Shown here: piece by piece, positions 17,927 to 27,271 of the stretch
Layout of the letters: each line of letters begins with the position of its first letter
Position numbering within the stretch: position 1 is the stretch's first letter
Assembly: GCA_031409955.1 (NCBI GenBank)
Contig: JANNYF010000088.1
Coordinates: 90,275-154,274 of the forward strand
Direction of reading: 5' to 3'
DNA length: 64,000 nt
Source of the DNA: JAFDVL01 sp031409955
GTDB taxonomy: Bacteria > Acidobacteriota > Blastocatellia > RBC074
Notes under the pieces: model-generated
Seen by the model: the letters and a program-made list of their open reading frames with translations, nothing else
Databases searched by the model: none
What the model was told of the DNA's origin: nothing
Position numbers and translations under genes: made by a program

Positions 17927-20900
17927 TTAGAACGTAAACCGCATCATGAATTGAATCCAACGCGGCGTATTACCTTGCGCCGTCACCTTGCCAAAATTGG
18001 CGCTGGTGATGTCGGTGTTTGGGCCTTGATACGTTACGTGATTCAGCGCATTGATGAAGTCCACGCGGAACTGCATTTTCAGCCCTTCCGTGATGGCGAA
18101 GTTCCGCGCGAGGTTCATATCCACCTGGTTCATGTTCGACGTGCGTAACCAGCTCAAGACGCTGGGGAAGACACGTTTGTGGAAGCTGTTCGGTTGGAAA
18201 TTCACGGGTGTCACATTTTCAAAGGTGCAAGCCACGTTGTTTCCTGAACCACAAATGTTACCCATCGCGGTTAATACCGCTTGCGGCACTAACGAACGAA
18301 TGCGAGTTTCATAGGCAGCGCGATTCGACGCCGTGTAATCACGCGCCGCACCGGGCAACAATTGCCAATTGAACCAGGCATCGGTTGTCCGTTCGTCGCG
18401 TGATTTCGTGAAGGCTCGCAGGTCATTGCCGTAATAGAACCAATTCCCCACTCCAAAGGCCGGGCCACTTTGCAGGTGATAGATCGAACTAACCTGCCAA
18501 CCACCGACAACGGCATTGGCAATCTTCGAACCTGACAGGAACTTCTTGCCTTTGCCAAACGGCAGTTCATACAAAGCATTGAACATGAAGTGATAGGGAC
18601 GCGAGTTGTTGCTCTCTGTCCAAAGAGGAGTTGTATCGTATTCGTTTTGGAATCCGGTGGCCTGTTGATTCCAGGTGCGGATGAGCGAGACCGAATACAT
18701 CATGCCATTGGAAAAACGCTTGTTCAGCGTCAGTTCCAAATCGTGATAACGACTTTTACCCAAAGGCGCACGCGAATTGGTGGAGCCGTTCAGATGCCCA
18801 TTAGGACGAAGCAACGAAGACCTGGCTCTGGTTGCGCCCGTGAAGAAACCATTGCCGTTCATATCCTGATACAACAACGGATTCGAGGTCTGCAACGAAG
18901 CGAAATTCGTAATGCGGAACGGATTCGCCACGTTTCCATTTAAGTAATTCGCAATCGTGTTATTGCGATATTGTCCTGAAGCCCAATACTGCTCTGGCAA
19001 CGGATCAAGCCGTTGACCGATGGAAATACGATCTGAAGACGAACCGAGATAGGCGAACTCTAAGACCATGCTCTTCGACAATTCGCGCTGCACGCTGAAG
19101 CGCCACCGTTGTTGCCGCGCATGCTTCCAATCGCTCGGAATATAAGCGATGCCGCGCCCCACACCCGCCATCACGCCCAGTGCATTGCCGACGGGTTGCA
19201 GAAAGCGTTGACCATTGGCTTGAACCGGGAATGGGTCGGAGAAGATGGTCGTGCAGGCAGACGCGCTGGCGCGACAAGCCGCAGAGGTGAGATTGGAAGA
19301 AGTGAACGTCAGCCCGTTATCATTGGATACATTTGTCGCTGTGGTGCGGCTGTAGCCCAATTGATTCAGGTCGTTATTCAAAACGTTATTGGTATCGAAG
19401 AAAATTCCGTACCCGCCACGCACCACTGTTTTATCGTTGATTGAGTAAACCGCGCCGATACGTGGCAACCACAGGTTTTCACTCAGATGCGAACCATTTT
19501 CGTTAAGGTAGAGTGAACCACCTTTGACGGCAAACTGACTCGCGGGCAGTTCCGGCAAAGCGATGGCGGCATACGCCGCCTGAGCACCAGCCTCGATGGG
19601 CAAGGAGGCAGTCCGATCTAAGCCAACAATGGCGCGGTTATAGCGTTCTTTGAAGCCGCCTTCGCGCTCCATGCGCAAGCCCAGATTGACCGTGAATTTC
19701 GACGTCACGCGCCAGTCATCCTGCACATAAAATCCATAGTACGGATTGGTCAGATAATAACTGTCATTTTTAGTAACGCTGACCGAACCGCCGGGCGCAC
19801 CCAGCAGGAAAGAAGCCCATTCCAGGCCGAGCAACCCAACCCCGTTGGTCGTTGTGGTGTTTGTCTGGCGCAGATACGTGTTGCGTGGTTGAATCACGCC
19901 GGAGGTGTTGCCGGGGTTATTAAATTGACGGTAATGTTGCCGCAAATCATAACCAAAGCGCGTGCTGTGATTCTTGAAAATCTTCGTCAATTCGCCGCGC
20001 ACGGTGCCAATGCTGTAACGGGTTGGCGTCGAGAACGTGCGACTGAAATCTGAGTTCGAATTATCACTGAAATCAAGCACTGGCAAATGCTTGGCATCGC
20101 CTGCGAAGGCCGTTAAATAGCTCGGCAGTCCGACCGAATCCGGCCCAAAGCTTTGTTGCACTGCGTTCTGGGTGTTGCCATCACGATAGCGATTCCAGGC
20201 GATTGAATTGTTCAGAATCGTGGTGGAATTGATCGTGTAAACGTGATCTACCACGACGGCGATATTGTTACGGTTCAGACCGTTTTGATGTAAGCCACGC
20301 GCGGTTTCATACGTCCAGTCGGCGCGGTCTTCGAGAAAGTTTTGATAGCTCCATTTCCCGAACACGCGATGCTTCTGCGAGGCCACCCAGTCAATGCGAT
20401 TGCCGTAGTTTTCAAAATCCCAATTGAAGGGCGTCGCCGCGGCCAGATAGTTGTTCAGACCATCCGTTCCGACTACGCCCGGCACATTGTTGGGTTGCGG
20501 GATCAGTTTCAAATATGCCGCCGCCATCGGGTTGATGATCGGCACTTGATTGTTGACGAAGGGATCGCGGACAACGCAGGTATTGCCTGCGCCGCACACG
20601 CCACCGGTCACGTTGCGTGCTGTCCGTGGATCGTAAATCTGATAGCGCACCGGATCAATCGCGAGTAGTTCGGAGAAATCACCGGCCCGCTGTTTGACCG
20701 TCGGCACCGTGAAGCGAACCGCTAACGGCTCTTCGGTCTTGACCTCTTTCAGCCCGTTGTAGCTGAAGAAAAAGAAGAGCCGATCCTTACCGTTGTACAA
20801 CCACGGCACGCGCACCGGCCCGCCTACAACGCCCGCATAGTTGTTCGAGCGGCCTGTTTGTTGGCGTTCCGTGGCGCGCAAGCGATCTGCTGTCGCCTGA

Positions 20901-21763
20901 TTGGTCGCGCCATTGATGCCTCCCCAATACGAAGCATTGAGTGTGGTCGGCGTCGCGTTCCAGCGTTGTTGCCAGTGTTGCCAAGTCAATGAGCCGTGAT
21001 AGGCATTGGTTCCACTCTTAGTCACCACGCTGATGCTCGCGCCGCTGCTGTGGCCTTTGGAAGCGTCAAACGGCGAAGTCTCAATCTTGATCTCGGAAAC
21101 CGTATCAGCATACGGCAACGCGCCAACACGGCGCGAGGGTCCCGCATTCGGCACACCGTCCATTGAGAATTCATTGCCGCCGACACTGCCTGCCGTCCCG
21201 ATGGCGGAGGCTCCGACGTTCGAGTGTGGACCCAGGTAGTTGGCGTCAGCCGTCCATTGAATGCCAGGCACGGTACGCGCCAGGATGAGTGCGCTGTTAT
21301 TCAGCACAGGCAAATCCATGATCTGTTTATTGGTCAAGGTCGTTGAGCCGCTGGCCGAAGTTGTTTCCAGCAAGGGCGCATCCGCCGTGACGTTCACGGA
21401 TTCACTCGCCGCGCCGATTTCCAACGTCAGGTCGGCTTCAGCGCGAGTATTGATGGTTAGGGCAAAGCCAGTCCGCACGGTCTTCTTAAAGCCGTTGGCA
21501 GTGGCGGTGATGGTGTAGGTTCCGGCTAACTGATAGGCCGCCTCATAGTACCCATTCGAATCGGTGACGAGTTGGGTTGTGCTGTTCGTTTCGGTGTTGG
21601 TGACAACAATCGTAACGCCTGCGACGACTGCGCCCGTGGCATCCTTCACGGTGCCTTGAATCGTACTGCGGGTTTCTTGTGCTACGCCGGAGCCGCCCAG
21701 CAACAGAATTAACCCTAAACTAATTAGGCTTAGCTGCAACCAGCGAAATTTGAAAGTAGGCAT
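17927..21763 (-). CDS. TonB-dependent receptor with carboxypeptidase-regulatory-like N-domain
   Basis: 1278 residues from the ATG at 21763 (GGAGG about 7 bases upstream). Signal peptide about 1-29 (SGVAQ). Residues about 33-110 are the carboxypeptidase-regulatory-like domain (IQGTVKDATGAVVAGVTI), followed by the plug (DAPLLETTSASGSTTLTNKQ) and a long beta-barrel ending in MMRFTF with the terminal Phe used for barrel assembly. No SusD-like lipoprotein gene is adjacent. It lies between the ROK regulator and the GH67 unit, suggesting uptake of glucuronoxylan oligomers (inference). Confidence 0.9.
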   Translation of the reverse strand: MPTFKFRWLQLSLISLGLILLLGGSGVAQETRSTIQGTVKDATGAVVAGVTIVVTNTETNSTTQLVTDSNGYYEAAYQLAGTYTITATANGFKKTVRTGFALTINTRAEADLTLEIGAASESVNVTADAPLLETTSASGSTTLTNKQIMDLPVLNNSALILARTVPGIQWTADANYLGPHSNVGASAIGTAGSVGGNEFSMDGVPNAGPSRRVGALPYADTVSEIKIETSPFDASKGHSSGASISVVTKSGTNAYHGSLTWQHWQQRWNATPTTLNASYWGGINGATNQATADRLRATERQQTGRSNNYAGVVGGPVRVPWLYNGKDRLFFFFSYNGLKEVKTEEPLAVRFTVPTVKQRAGDFSELLAIDPVRYQIYDPRTARNVTGGVCGAGNTCVVRDPFVNNQVPIINPMAAAYLKLIPQPNNVPGVVGTDGLNNYLAAATPFNWDFENYGNRIDWVASQKHRVFGKWSYQNFLEDRADWTYETARGLHQNGLNRNNIAVVVDHVYTINSTTILNNSIAWNRYRDGNTQNAVQQSFGPDSVGLPSYLTAFAGDAKHLPVLDFSDNSNSDFSRTFSTPTRYSIGTVRGELTKIFKNHSTRFGYDLRQHYRQFNNPGNTSGVIQPRNTYLRQTNTTTTNGVGLLGLEWASFLLGAPGGSVSVTKNDSYYLTNPYYGFYVQDDWRVTSKFTVNLGLRMEREGGFKERYNRAIVGLDRTASLPIEAGAQAAYAAIALPELPASQFAVKGGSLYLNENGSHLSENLWLPRIGAVYSINDKTVVRGGYGIFFDTNNVLNNDLNQLGYSRTTATNVSNDNGLTFTSSNLTSAACRASASACTTIFSDPFPVQANGQRFLQPVGNALGVMAGVGRGIAYIPSDWKHARQQRWRFSVQRELSKSMVLEFAYLGSSSDRISIGQRLDPLPEQYWASGQYRNNTIANYLNGNVANPFRITNFASLQTSNPLLYQDMNGNGFFTGATRARSSLLRPNGHLNGSTNSRAPLGKSRYHDLELTLNKRFSNGMMYSVSLIRTWNQQATGFQNEYDTTPLWTESNNSRPYHFMFNALYELPFGKGKKFLSGSKIANAVVGGWQVSSIYHLQSGPAFGVGNWFYYGNDLRAFTKSRDERTTDAWFNWQLLPGAARDYTASNRAAYETRIRSLVPQAVLTAMGNICGSGNNVACTFENVTPVNFQPNSFHKRVFPSVLSWLRTSNMNQVDMNLARNFAITEGLKMQFRVDFINALNHVTYQGPNTDITSANFGKVTAQGNTPRWIQFMMRFTF

Positions 21764-21937
21764 GATGGGTCCTCCAAAATGGTGGGGTAATAGATAGATT
21801 GCAACGACAAGCCTCAATATGTCTTGTCAAAAGCCAAGCACGTGCGTTGACTTCTACAACCTTGCATTAAAAGGCAATTCCCGACCTTGAGCCGGCTACT
21901 TAGGCAGGCTTTGTTATTTAGGTTTATTGCCTTTGGG

Positions 21938-21978
21938 GCTACGAGCAAGCAACCGCAACCAGGTCGCTTGCTCGTAGC
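21938..21978. other. Hairpin in the receptor leader region
   Basis: GCTACGAGCAAGC (21938-21950) and GCTTGCTCGTAGC (21966-21978) are perfectly complementary with a 15-base loop. It is the clearest structure in the 362-bp gap between the ROK gene and the receptor. No T-run follows on either strand, so it is either a repeat, a regulatory structure or a weak terminator of the ROK gene. No gene is seen in the rest of this gap. Confidence 0.6.
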
Positions 21979-22125
21979 TTTGGAATCATCCCAGCGTTAA
22001 TTTAGAAACTGTCCGCATTGTTTGTACGGTCACTGATGTTTCTTGAAGTATCTTGTTCGAGACAACAACAAATATGCAACGCAACCAACTGGCTTTGAGC
22101 GATGAACGGCCACTCGTTCACTCTT

Positions 22126-23328
22126 TCAAGCCACTGTTGGAGCGCCAAAATGCTTTTGCAGTACCAGCGCAATTGTGCCGCGCAACCGTGGTTGGCTGGC
22201 GGGATCAGTCGGAACAATGCGTGGGGAGGCGTATGTAAAGGAGCGCTCCTTGATAATTTGTTCAATGATTGGGCCAACCTGCGCCCAGGCACGCGTTACT
22301 TCGCCGACAATCACAATCACGTCCGGTGCCAGTCCTGTGACCAGCAATGCAAGCCCGACACCAATGTAATGCGCCATTTGTTGTAACGCCTCTATCGCTT
22401 TGGGTGCGCCCTGTTCCGCCAACCGCAAGACATCATCAAAGGTTGGGGCAGGCCTCGCGTCATTAGGCTTGCCATTGCGTTGTGGGGCAGTGGCCTGCGC
22501 ATAAAAATGAACCGCCGCAGAGTTCGACGCATACATCTCCCAACAGCCATGATTCCCGCATTTACATTGTGTCCCACCCTCAACAATGGTGACGTGTCCG
22601 AACTCGCCTGCTGCGCCTGAACTGCCGCGCACCAACTGTCCATTGACCATGATGCCTGCGCCAATTCCTTCTGAAACCGTCACCGCCACTAAATTGCCGA
22701 TGGCGTGATGCCCAAACCAGACTTCCGCCAGCGCACAGGCATTGGCAGCATTTTCCAATTCCACTGACAACCCGGTTGCCTGTTCGAGCGGAGTGATTAA
22801 ATCTATATCACGCCAGCCCAGGTTGGGTGCAAACACCAATTTCTGGGTCGCCAAATCCACGCGCCCGGGCAAGCTCACCCCAATTCCTTCGTAAGAAATC
22901 TCAGGATGCGCCTTCATTAAATTGCTCAGGCGCATGCATAAAGTGGCGATAAATTGCTCGGGGTCCTTGGCGGTTGGTAGCGATTCCTGCACCAAAAAGT
23001 GAGCGTTTAGATCAGCCACGCCCCAAGTCGTTTGGGTCGGGCGGATGGCCACACCAATGATCCCAATGCGCTCTTTATTCAGGTGTAGAAACCGGGGACG
23101 CCGCCCACGCGGTACATGCCCGGTAGCCCCTTCAGTAACCCATCTTTCCTTGATTAGCTGTTCGGCGATCACCGAAACCGTACTACGTTGCAAGCGAGAA
23201 TGTCGGGCCAAATCAGCGCGCGAAATGGGTTGATGTTGGCGAATCAAATTGAGCATGACACGGCGATTGATGTCGCGTGCCGTCTCACTGGTCGCTACCT
23301 GAAAATTGGTCAGATCAATCTTACGCAT
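22126..23328 (-). CDS. ROK-family transcriptional regulator
   Basis: 400 residues. N-terminal winged helix (about 20-80: ISRADLARHSRLQRSTVSVI) followed by a ROK sugar-kinase-like domain. The ROK zinc motif is present (CKCGNHGCWEMY, CxCGxxGCxE), as are the glycine-rich EGIGAGIMVNGQLVRG and GEFGH with the usual His. This is the NagC/Mlc/XylR architecture, in which a sugar or sugar phosphate releases the DNA-binding domain. Position upstream of the receptor at 17927-21763 suggests it controls that receptor and perhaps the GH67 unit. Confidence 0.9.
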   Translation of the reverse strand: MRKIDLTNFQVATSETARDINRRVMLNLIRQHQPISRADLARHSRLQRSTVSVIAEQLIKERWVTEGATGHVPRGRRPRFLHLNKERIGIIGVAIRPTQTTWGVADLNAHFLVQESLPTAKDPEQFIATLCMRLSNLMKAHPEISYEGIGVSLPGRVDLATQKLVFAPNLGWRDIDLITPLEQATGLSVELENAANACALAEVWFGHHAIGNLVAVTVSEGIGAGIMVNGQLVRGSSGAAGEFGHVTIVEGGTQCKCGNHGCWEMYASNSAAVHFYAQATAPQRNGKPNDARPAPTFDDVLRLAEQGAPKAIEALQQMAHYIGVGLALLVTGLAPDVIVIVGEVTRAWAQVGPIIEQIIKERSFTYASPRIVPTDPASQPRLRGTIALVLQKHFGAPTVA

Positions 23329-23466
23329 TACTACCCGGCAAACAGGGAAAATGAATTTAATTCGAGAGGCGAACTATATGGATGGTAAAAACCTTTGTCA
23401 AGAACGTTTCAGGTGGGAATTCTCAATAATAATTGAAAAGAGTGGTCTTTGTTCCAAATCAAGCAA

Positions 23467-25860
23467 TCACCGCTTGCCCTTTAGTTCGGCGTTCAGCCGA
23501 TAACGCTGGCCTTTCCGCATTTTTAATTTCAATTCTTGCTGTCCGTAGCGAATCGTGATCGCTTCGCCGAGCAACGAGCGAACGGTTGCTGATGTGAGCT
23601 TACTGTTTTTCCAGGCAACATCCACTTCAAAGCCACCACGCGCCCGCAAGCCTGTGACGCTGCCTTCGCGCCACGCTTCCGGCAATGCGGGCAACAAACG
23701 AATCGCACCGTTGTGGCTTTGCACCAGCATTTCGGCGATGCCCGCTGCCGCACCAAAATTGCCGTCAATCTGAAACGGCGGATGCGCGTCGAATAGATTG
23801 TCGTAACTGCCGCCCTGAAACCGCACGCCTTCGACATCTTTACGAAAGCCGACCGGCGTCAGCAACAGCGTCAACAGCTTGTTGCAGCGATTGCCATCGC
23901 CAAGTCGCGCCCAGAAATTCAGCTTGTGCGCGAGCGACCAGCCTGTCGAAATATCGCCGCGTCCTTCGAGCGTTTTGCGCGCGGCGGCGGCGAGTTCCGG
24001 CGTCGCTTCGGGCGTAATTTCTGCGCCGGGATACAAACCCCACAAATGCGAAACGTGGCGATGCGTCGGTTCTGGTTCGCTGTATTCTTCCAACCATTCC
24101 ATCACACGCCCGCCTGAACCAACGCGCGTGGGCGCAAGGCGGGCGCGTTTTGCGCTTAACTCTTTTCTGAATTCTGCGTCGGTGTTGAGCAGCTTGGAAG
24201 CTTCGATACACGCGTCGAATAAATAACGCAGCAACTGCTGATCTATCGTTGGCCCCATCGCTACGTGAGCGGTTTTGCCGTTCGCCATTTGAAAGGCATT
24301 TTCGGGCGAATTGCCAAGCGCGGTTACGAGCCATTTATTTTTCGGCTCTTCAATCAACATATCGGCGTAGAACCGCGCCGAGCCTTTCATCACGGGGTAC
24401 GCGCGTTTGAGAAATTCTTTGTCGCGCGTGAACAGGTAATGATCCCAAAGATGCTGACAGAGCCACGCTGCGCCCGTCGAAGTCGAACCCCAATTCGCCC
24501 CCTCGCCCGGAGCCGTGAAGCCCCACAAATTCGTGATGACATGCGCGACCCAGCCGCGCGCGTTGTAATACAGCTTCGCCGTGCGCTCGCCCGGTTTTTC
24601 GAGCGAAGCGATCAATGCGAATAATGGTTCGTGCAATTCTGACAGGTTCGCATTTTCTGCTAGCCAATAATTCATCTGTACGTTGATGTTCAGATGCCAA
24701 TCCGCATTCCACGGCGCTTGCACTTCTTCGGCCCAGATGCCCTGCAAGTTCGCGGGCAAGCCGCCGGGGCGCGAAGACGAAATCAGCAAGTAACGACCGA
24801 ATTGAAAATACAGTGCCATCAACGCAGGATCGTTCGCGCCATTGGCTACGGCACGCAAGCGCGCAGGCGTAGTTAATGCTGCTGTTTCTGGATTGGTTGG
24901 CAATGTCAGGCGCACGCGATTGAAATATTTTTGGTAATCGGCGACGTGCGCGGCGCGCAAGGTCGAGAAGTTTTTCGCGGAGGCTTTCGCCAAGTCGTTC
25001 GCAGAAGCGGCGAACGCATCAGCCGTTTTTCGTCCGGCAAAGCCCTGAAAATTTGTTGCGGCAGTGATGAGAATCAAGGCCTCATTCGCATTCGTCACGC
25101 GCACGATGTTGCCGTCAATATTGCGCGCGCCGCCTTGCGACAGCACGCGCAATCGCGTGGCGTATTTCATTCCCTTGCCGTCCGTGCCGTTGTTGAGTTG
25201 CCCGCTCATCAGCAATCCATTGTTGCCATCTGCAATTGTCATGAAGCGTTCAGGCCGATCCAGCGCGGCGTTGAAATTGATTGCGCTGGATTTATCTGCG
25301 GTCAATCGAATGATGATCGCTTCATCGGGGGCGCTGACAAACACTTCGCGCGTGAATTTCACGCCGCCTTGCTCATAGCTCACCCGCGCCGTCGCATCCG
25401 CCAGATTGAGTTCGCGTTTGTAATGGCGGGCTTCGGCGGTGGGAAATGTCAGCTTGAGATTGCCGAGGACTTGATACGAGCCGTATGGTTCATCCTTGCC
25501 GCGCGCGCGATTGGAGCCTTTCCCCAAACAGGTGAAATGCGCGTAGACCAGTTTTTCGGCTTCGTCATTTTTGCCTGCGAGCAGCAATCGTTTGATTTCG
25601 GGCAGGTATTGCGCGGCATCGGGACGGTCTGCATCCTGCGGCCCACCCGACCAGAGCGAGCTTTCGTTGAGGACGATGCGCTCTTCGTTCACGCCACCGA
25701 ACACCATCGCGCCGAGGCGTCCATTACCGAGCGGCAAGGATTGCGTGAAGTTTGTGGCGGGCGTATCGAACCACAACCGTAAATCGGTTTGCGCCAGACT
25801 GGATTGTGCCAACGCAAGCAGCGCAAAAACAAATGTGAATAGTCGGATGGTAGGATTCAT
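23467..25860 (-). CDS. GH95 alpha-L-fucosidase (secreted)
   Basis: 797 residues from the ATG at 25860, 16 bases after the CE12 gene. Signal peptide about 1-23 (SLAQ). GH95 landmarks in order: LPLGNGRLGAMVFGG, NESSLWSGGPQ, WHLNINVQMNYW (conserved Asn), LGNSPENAF (catalytic Glu region), SHLWGLYPG and QIDGNFGAAAGIAEML (conserved Asp). The family hydrolyses alpha-1,2-L-fucosides, and some members act on L-galactosides of xyloglucan or pectin side chains. Pairing with a pectin-type acetylesterase suggests plant side-chain removal. Confidence 0.93.
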   Translation of the reverse strand: MNPTIRLFTFVFALLALAQSSLAQTDLRLWFDTPATNFTQSLPLGNGRLGAMVFGGVNEERIVLNESSLWSGGPQDADRPDAAQYLPEIKRLLLAGKNDEAEKLVYAHFTCLGKGSNRARGKDEPYGSYQVLGNLKLTFPTAEARHYKRELNLADATARVSYEQGGVKFTREVFVSAPDEAIIIRLTADKSSAINFNAALDRPERFMTIADGNNGLLMSGQLNNGTDGKGMKYATRLRVLSQGGARNIDGNIVRVTNANEALILITAATNFQGFAGRKTADAFAASANDLAKASAKNFSTLRAAHVADYQKYFNRVRLTLPTNPETAALTTPARLRAVANGANDPALMALYFQFGRYLLISSSRPGGLPANLQGIWAEEVQAPWNADWHLNINVQMNYWLAENANLSELHEPLFALIASLEKPGERTAKLYYNARGWVAHVITNLWGFTAPGEGANWGSTSTGAAWLCQHLWDHYLFTRDKEFLKRAYPVMKGSARFYADMLIEEPKNKWLVTALGNSPENAFQMANGKTAHVAMGPTIDQQLLRYLFDACIEASKLLNTDAEFRKELSAKRARLAPTRVGSGGRVMEWLEEYSEPEPTHRHVSHLWGLYPGAEITPEATPELAAAARKTLEGRGDISTGWSLAHKLNFWARLGDGNRCNKLLTLLLTPVGFRKDVEGVRFQGGSYDNLFDAHPPFQIDGNFGAAAGIAEMLVQSHNGAIRLLPALPEAWREGSVTGLRARGGFEVDVAWKNSKLTSATVRSLLGEAITIRYGQQELKLKMRKGQRYRLNAELKGKR

Positions 25861-25876
25861 ACCTTGAAGTCTTCGC

Positions 25877-27202
25877 TCAATTGCCAAGCGGTTTTGTCTC
25901 GGTGCGGATCGGACTCGCAGGGATTTTGAATTGCTCAATTGCATCGGGCTTACGCGGATCAAACGCAGGCACATCTTTCACCAGATATTTTGCAATGCCA
26001 AGTTGGTTGGCTTTGATGCCTTCGACGATGCACTTCGCCAACTCGTAGCTGCCGTAATTGTTGTGATGTGTGCCGTCGCCTTCTTTGAAGGCTGCGGCGG
26101 ATTTGTCCACGCCCAACGCTTCATAAAACAATTTGCTCATCGCGTGCAAATCAATCAATGCGATTTTATCTTCCTGCGCCACTTGCCGCACGGCTTCGGG
26201 ATAATCGCCGAGCGTGCTGAAGATTTTGCCGTCTGCGCCAAAATTGCGGCGTTGCACCGAAGTCACTAACACTGGAATACCGCCGCGTTGGCGCGTTTCG
26301 GCAATAATTTTTTTCAAGTCGGATTTGTAGGTCGTGAATGCGCCCACGCCTTCACCTTTTTCTTTTTGATCGTTGTGGCCGAATTGCAGAAACAGATAAT
26401 CGCCGGGTTTCATCAGGCTCCAGACTTTGTCGAAGCGGCGCGCGCTCACAGAGCTTCGGATCGCTTCACCGGATTCAGCGTGATTCGCAACGCTCACGCG
26501 CACATCGAAAAAGCGCGGCAGCATTTGTCCCCAACTGTTGTACGGCTCGCGCGGTTGATCGCAGATCGTTGAATCACCGAGCAGAAAGATTGTGGGGACG
26601 TTCGCAGGTGTGATTTCTACCGCGCAAATCGCCGGGCGCGTGCCGTTGAATTCGAGCGTCAGCTTTTCATCCCACGCCCACCATTCCATTGTTTTCTCGC
26701 GGTCTTTCAATTTCACTGCGCCGCCGCCACTAATTTCAGGCGTGCGAATGTTGACGATAAACGAACGTGTCTCGAACTTGCCTTTCGCTGTCTGCACGCG
26801 TTCCAGCATCAGGCGGCGCAATTCGGCTTTGACCGTCGTGTCGGTCGGTTCGTTCGCATCGCCAATGATGACCGTGACTTTGTAATTGCCTGCGGGCAGC
26901 GCGACGGAAAAGAAAAACGGTCTGTCGCTGGTGATGAAATCGCTGCGTAGCGCGTCTTTCTTATCACGATCAATACTGGTAAGCGTTGCGCCCGGCTCAA
27001 AGCCATAACCAAGTTCTTGGCTGTACAGCGTTGTTGACTGCACTTGTGTGTAGCCGGAAGCGTTTTTGCCCGCGCCAAAATCAAATCTGAAAGATTGCTT
27101 TTCGGGTGCGGCAACCGAGGACCGAGGAGTTGCAAAAAGAGAAAGAAAAATTACAACGACGACGAACCACGCTGCTGTCAGGGCTGAGACGATCTTTCTC
27201 AC
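25877..27202 (-). CDS. GDSL/SGNH esterase, CE12 rhamnogalacturonan acetylesterase type, with N-terminal sugar-binding-like domain
   Basis: 441 residues from a GTG at 27202 preceded by GGGAGA. Signal peptide about 1-31. Residues about 35-190 resemble a galactose-binding beta-sandwich (FRFDFGAGKNASGYTQV). The CE12 catalytic domain follows: GDSTICDQP (Ser), NHAESGEAIRS, FLQFGHNDQK and GTHHNNYGSYE (Asp/His). It would remove acetyl groups from pectic or hemicellulosic polymers outside the cytoplasm. Forms an operon with GH95 downstream (16-base gap) and is separated from the receptor gene upstream by a terminator. Confidence 0.88.
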   Translation of the reverse strand: MRKIVSALTAAWFVVVVIFLSLFATPRSSVAAPEKQSFRFDFGAGKNASGYTQVQSTTLYSQELGYGFEPGATLTSIDRDKKDALRSDFITSDRPFFFSVALPAGNYKVTVIIGDANEPTDTTVKAELRRLMLERVQTAKGKFETRSFIVNIRTPEISGGGAVKLKDREKTMEWWAWDEKLTLEFNGTRPAICAVEITPANVPTIFLLGDSTICDQPREPYNSWGQMLPRFFDVRVSVANHAESGEAIRSSVSARRFDKVWSLMKPGDYLFLQFGHNDQKEKGEGVGAFTTYKSDLKKIIAETRQRGGIPVLVTSVQRRNFGADGKIFSTLGDYPEAVRQVAQEDKIALIDLHAMSKLFYEALGVDKSAAAFKEGDGTHHNNYGSYELAKCIVEGIKANQLGIAKYLVKDVPAFDPRKPDAIEQFKIPASPIRTETKPLGN

Positions 27203-27214
27203 CGTATTCTCCCA

Positions 27215-27250
27215 GAAAAAAGGGGGAATCCGACAACTGCCGGATTCCCC
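27215..27250 (-). terminator. Intrinsic terminator after the third receptor gene
   Basis: GGGGAATCCG (27223-27232) and CGGATTCCCC (27241-27250) form a perfect stem with an 8-base loop, followed on the minus strand by CTTTTTTCT. It lies 21 bases after the receptor stop and upstream of the CE12 gene. Confidence 0.9.
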
Positions 27251-27271
27251 TTGTGTGGTTGAAATTGAAGT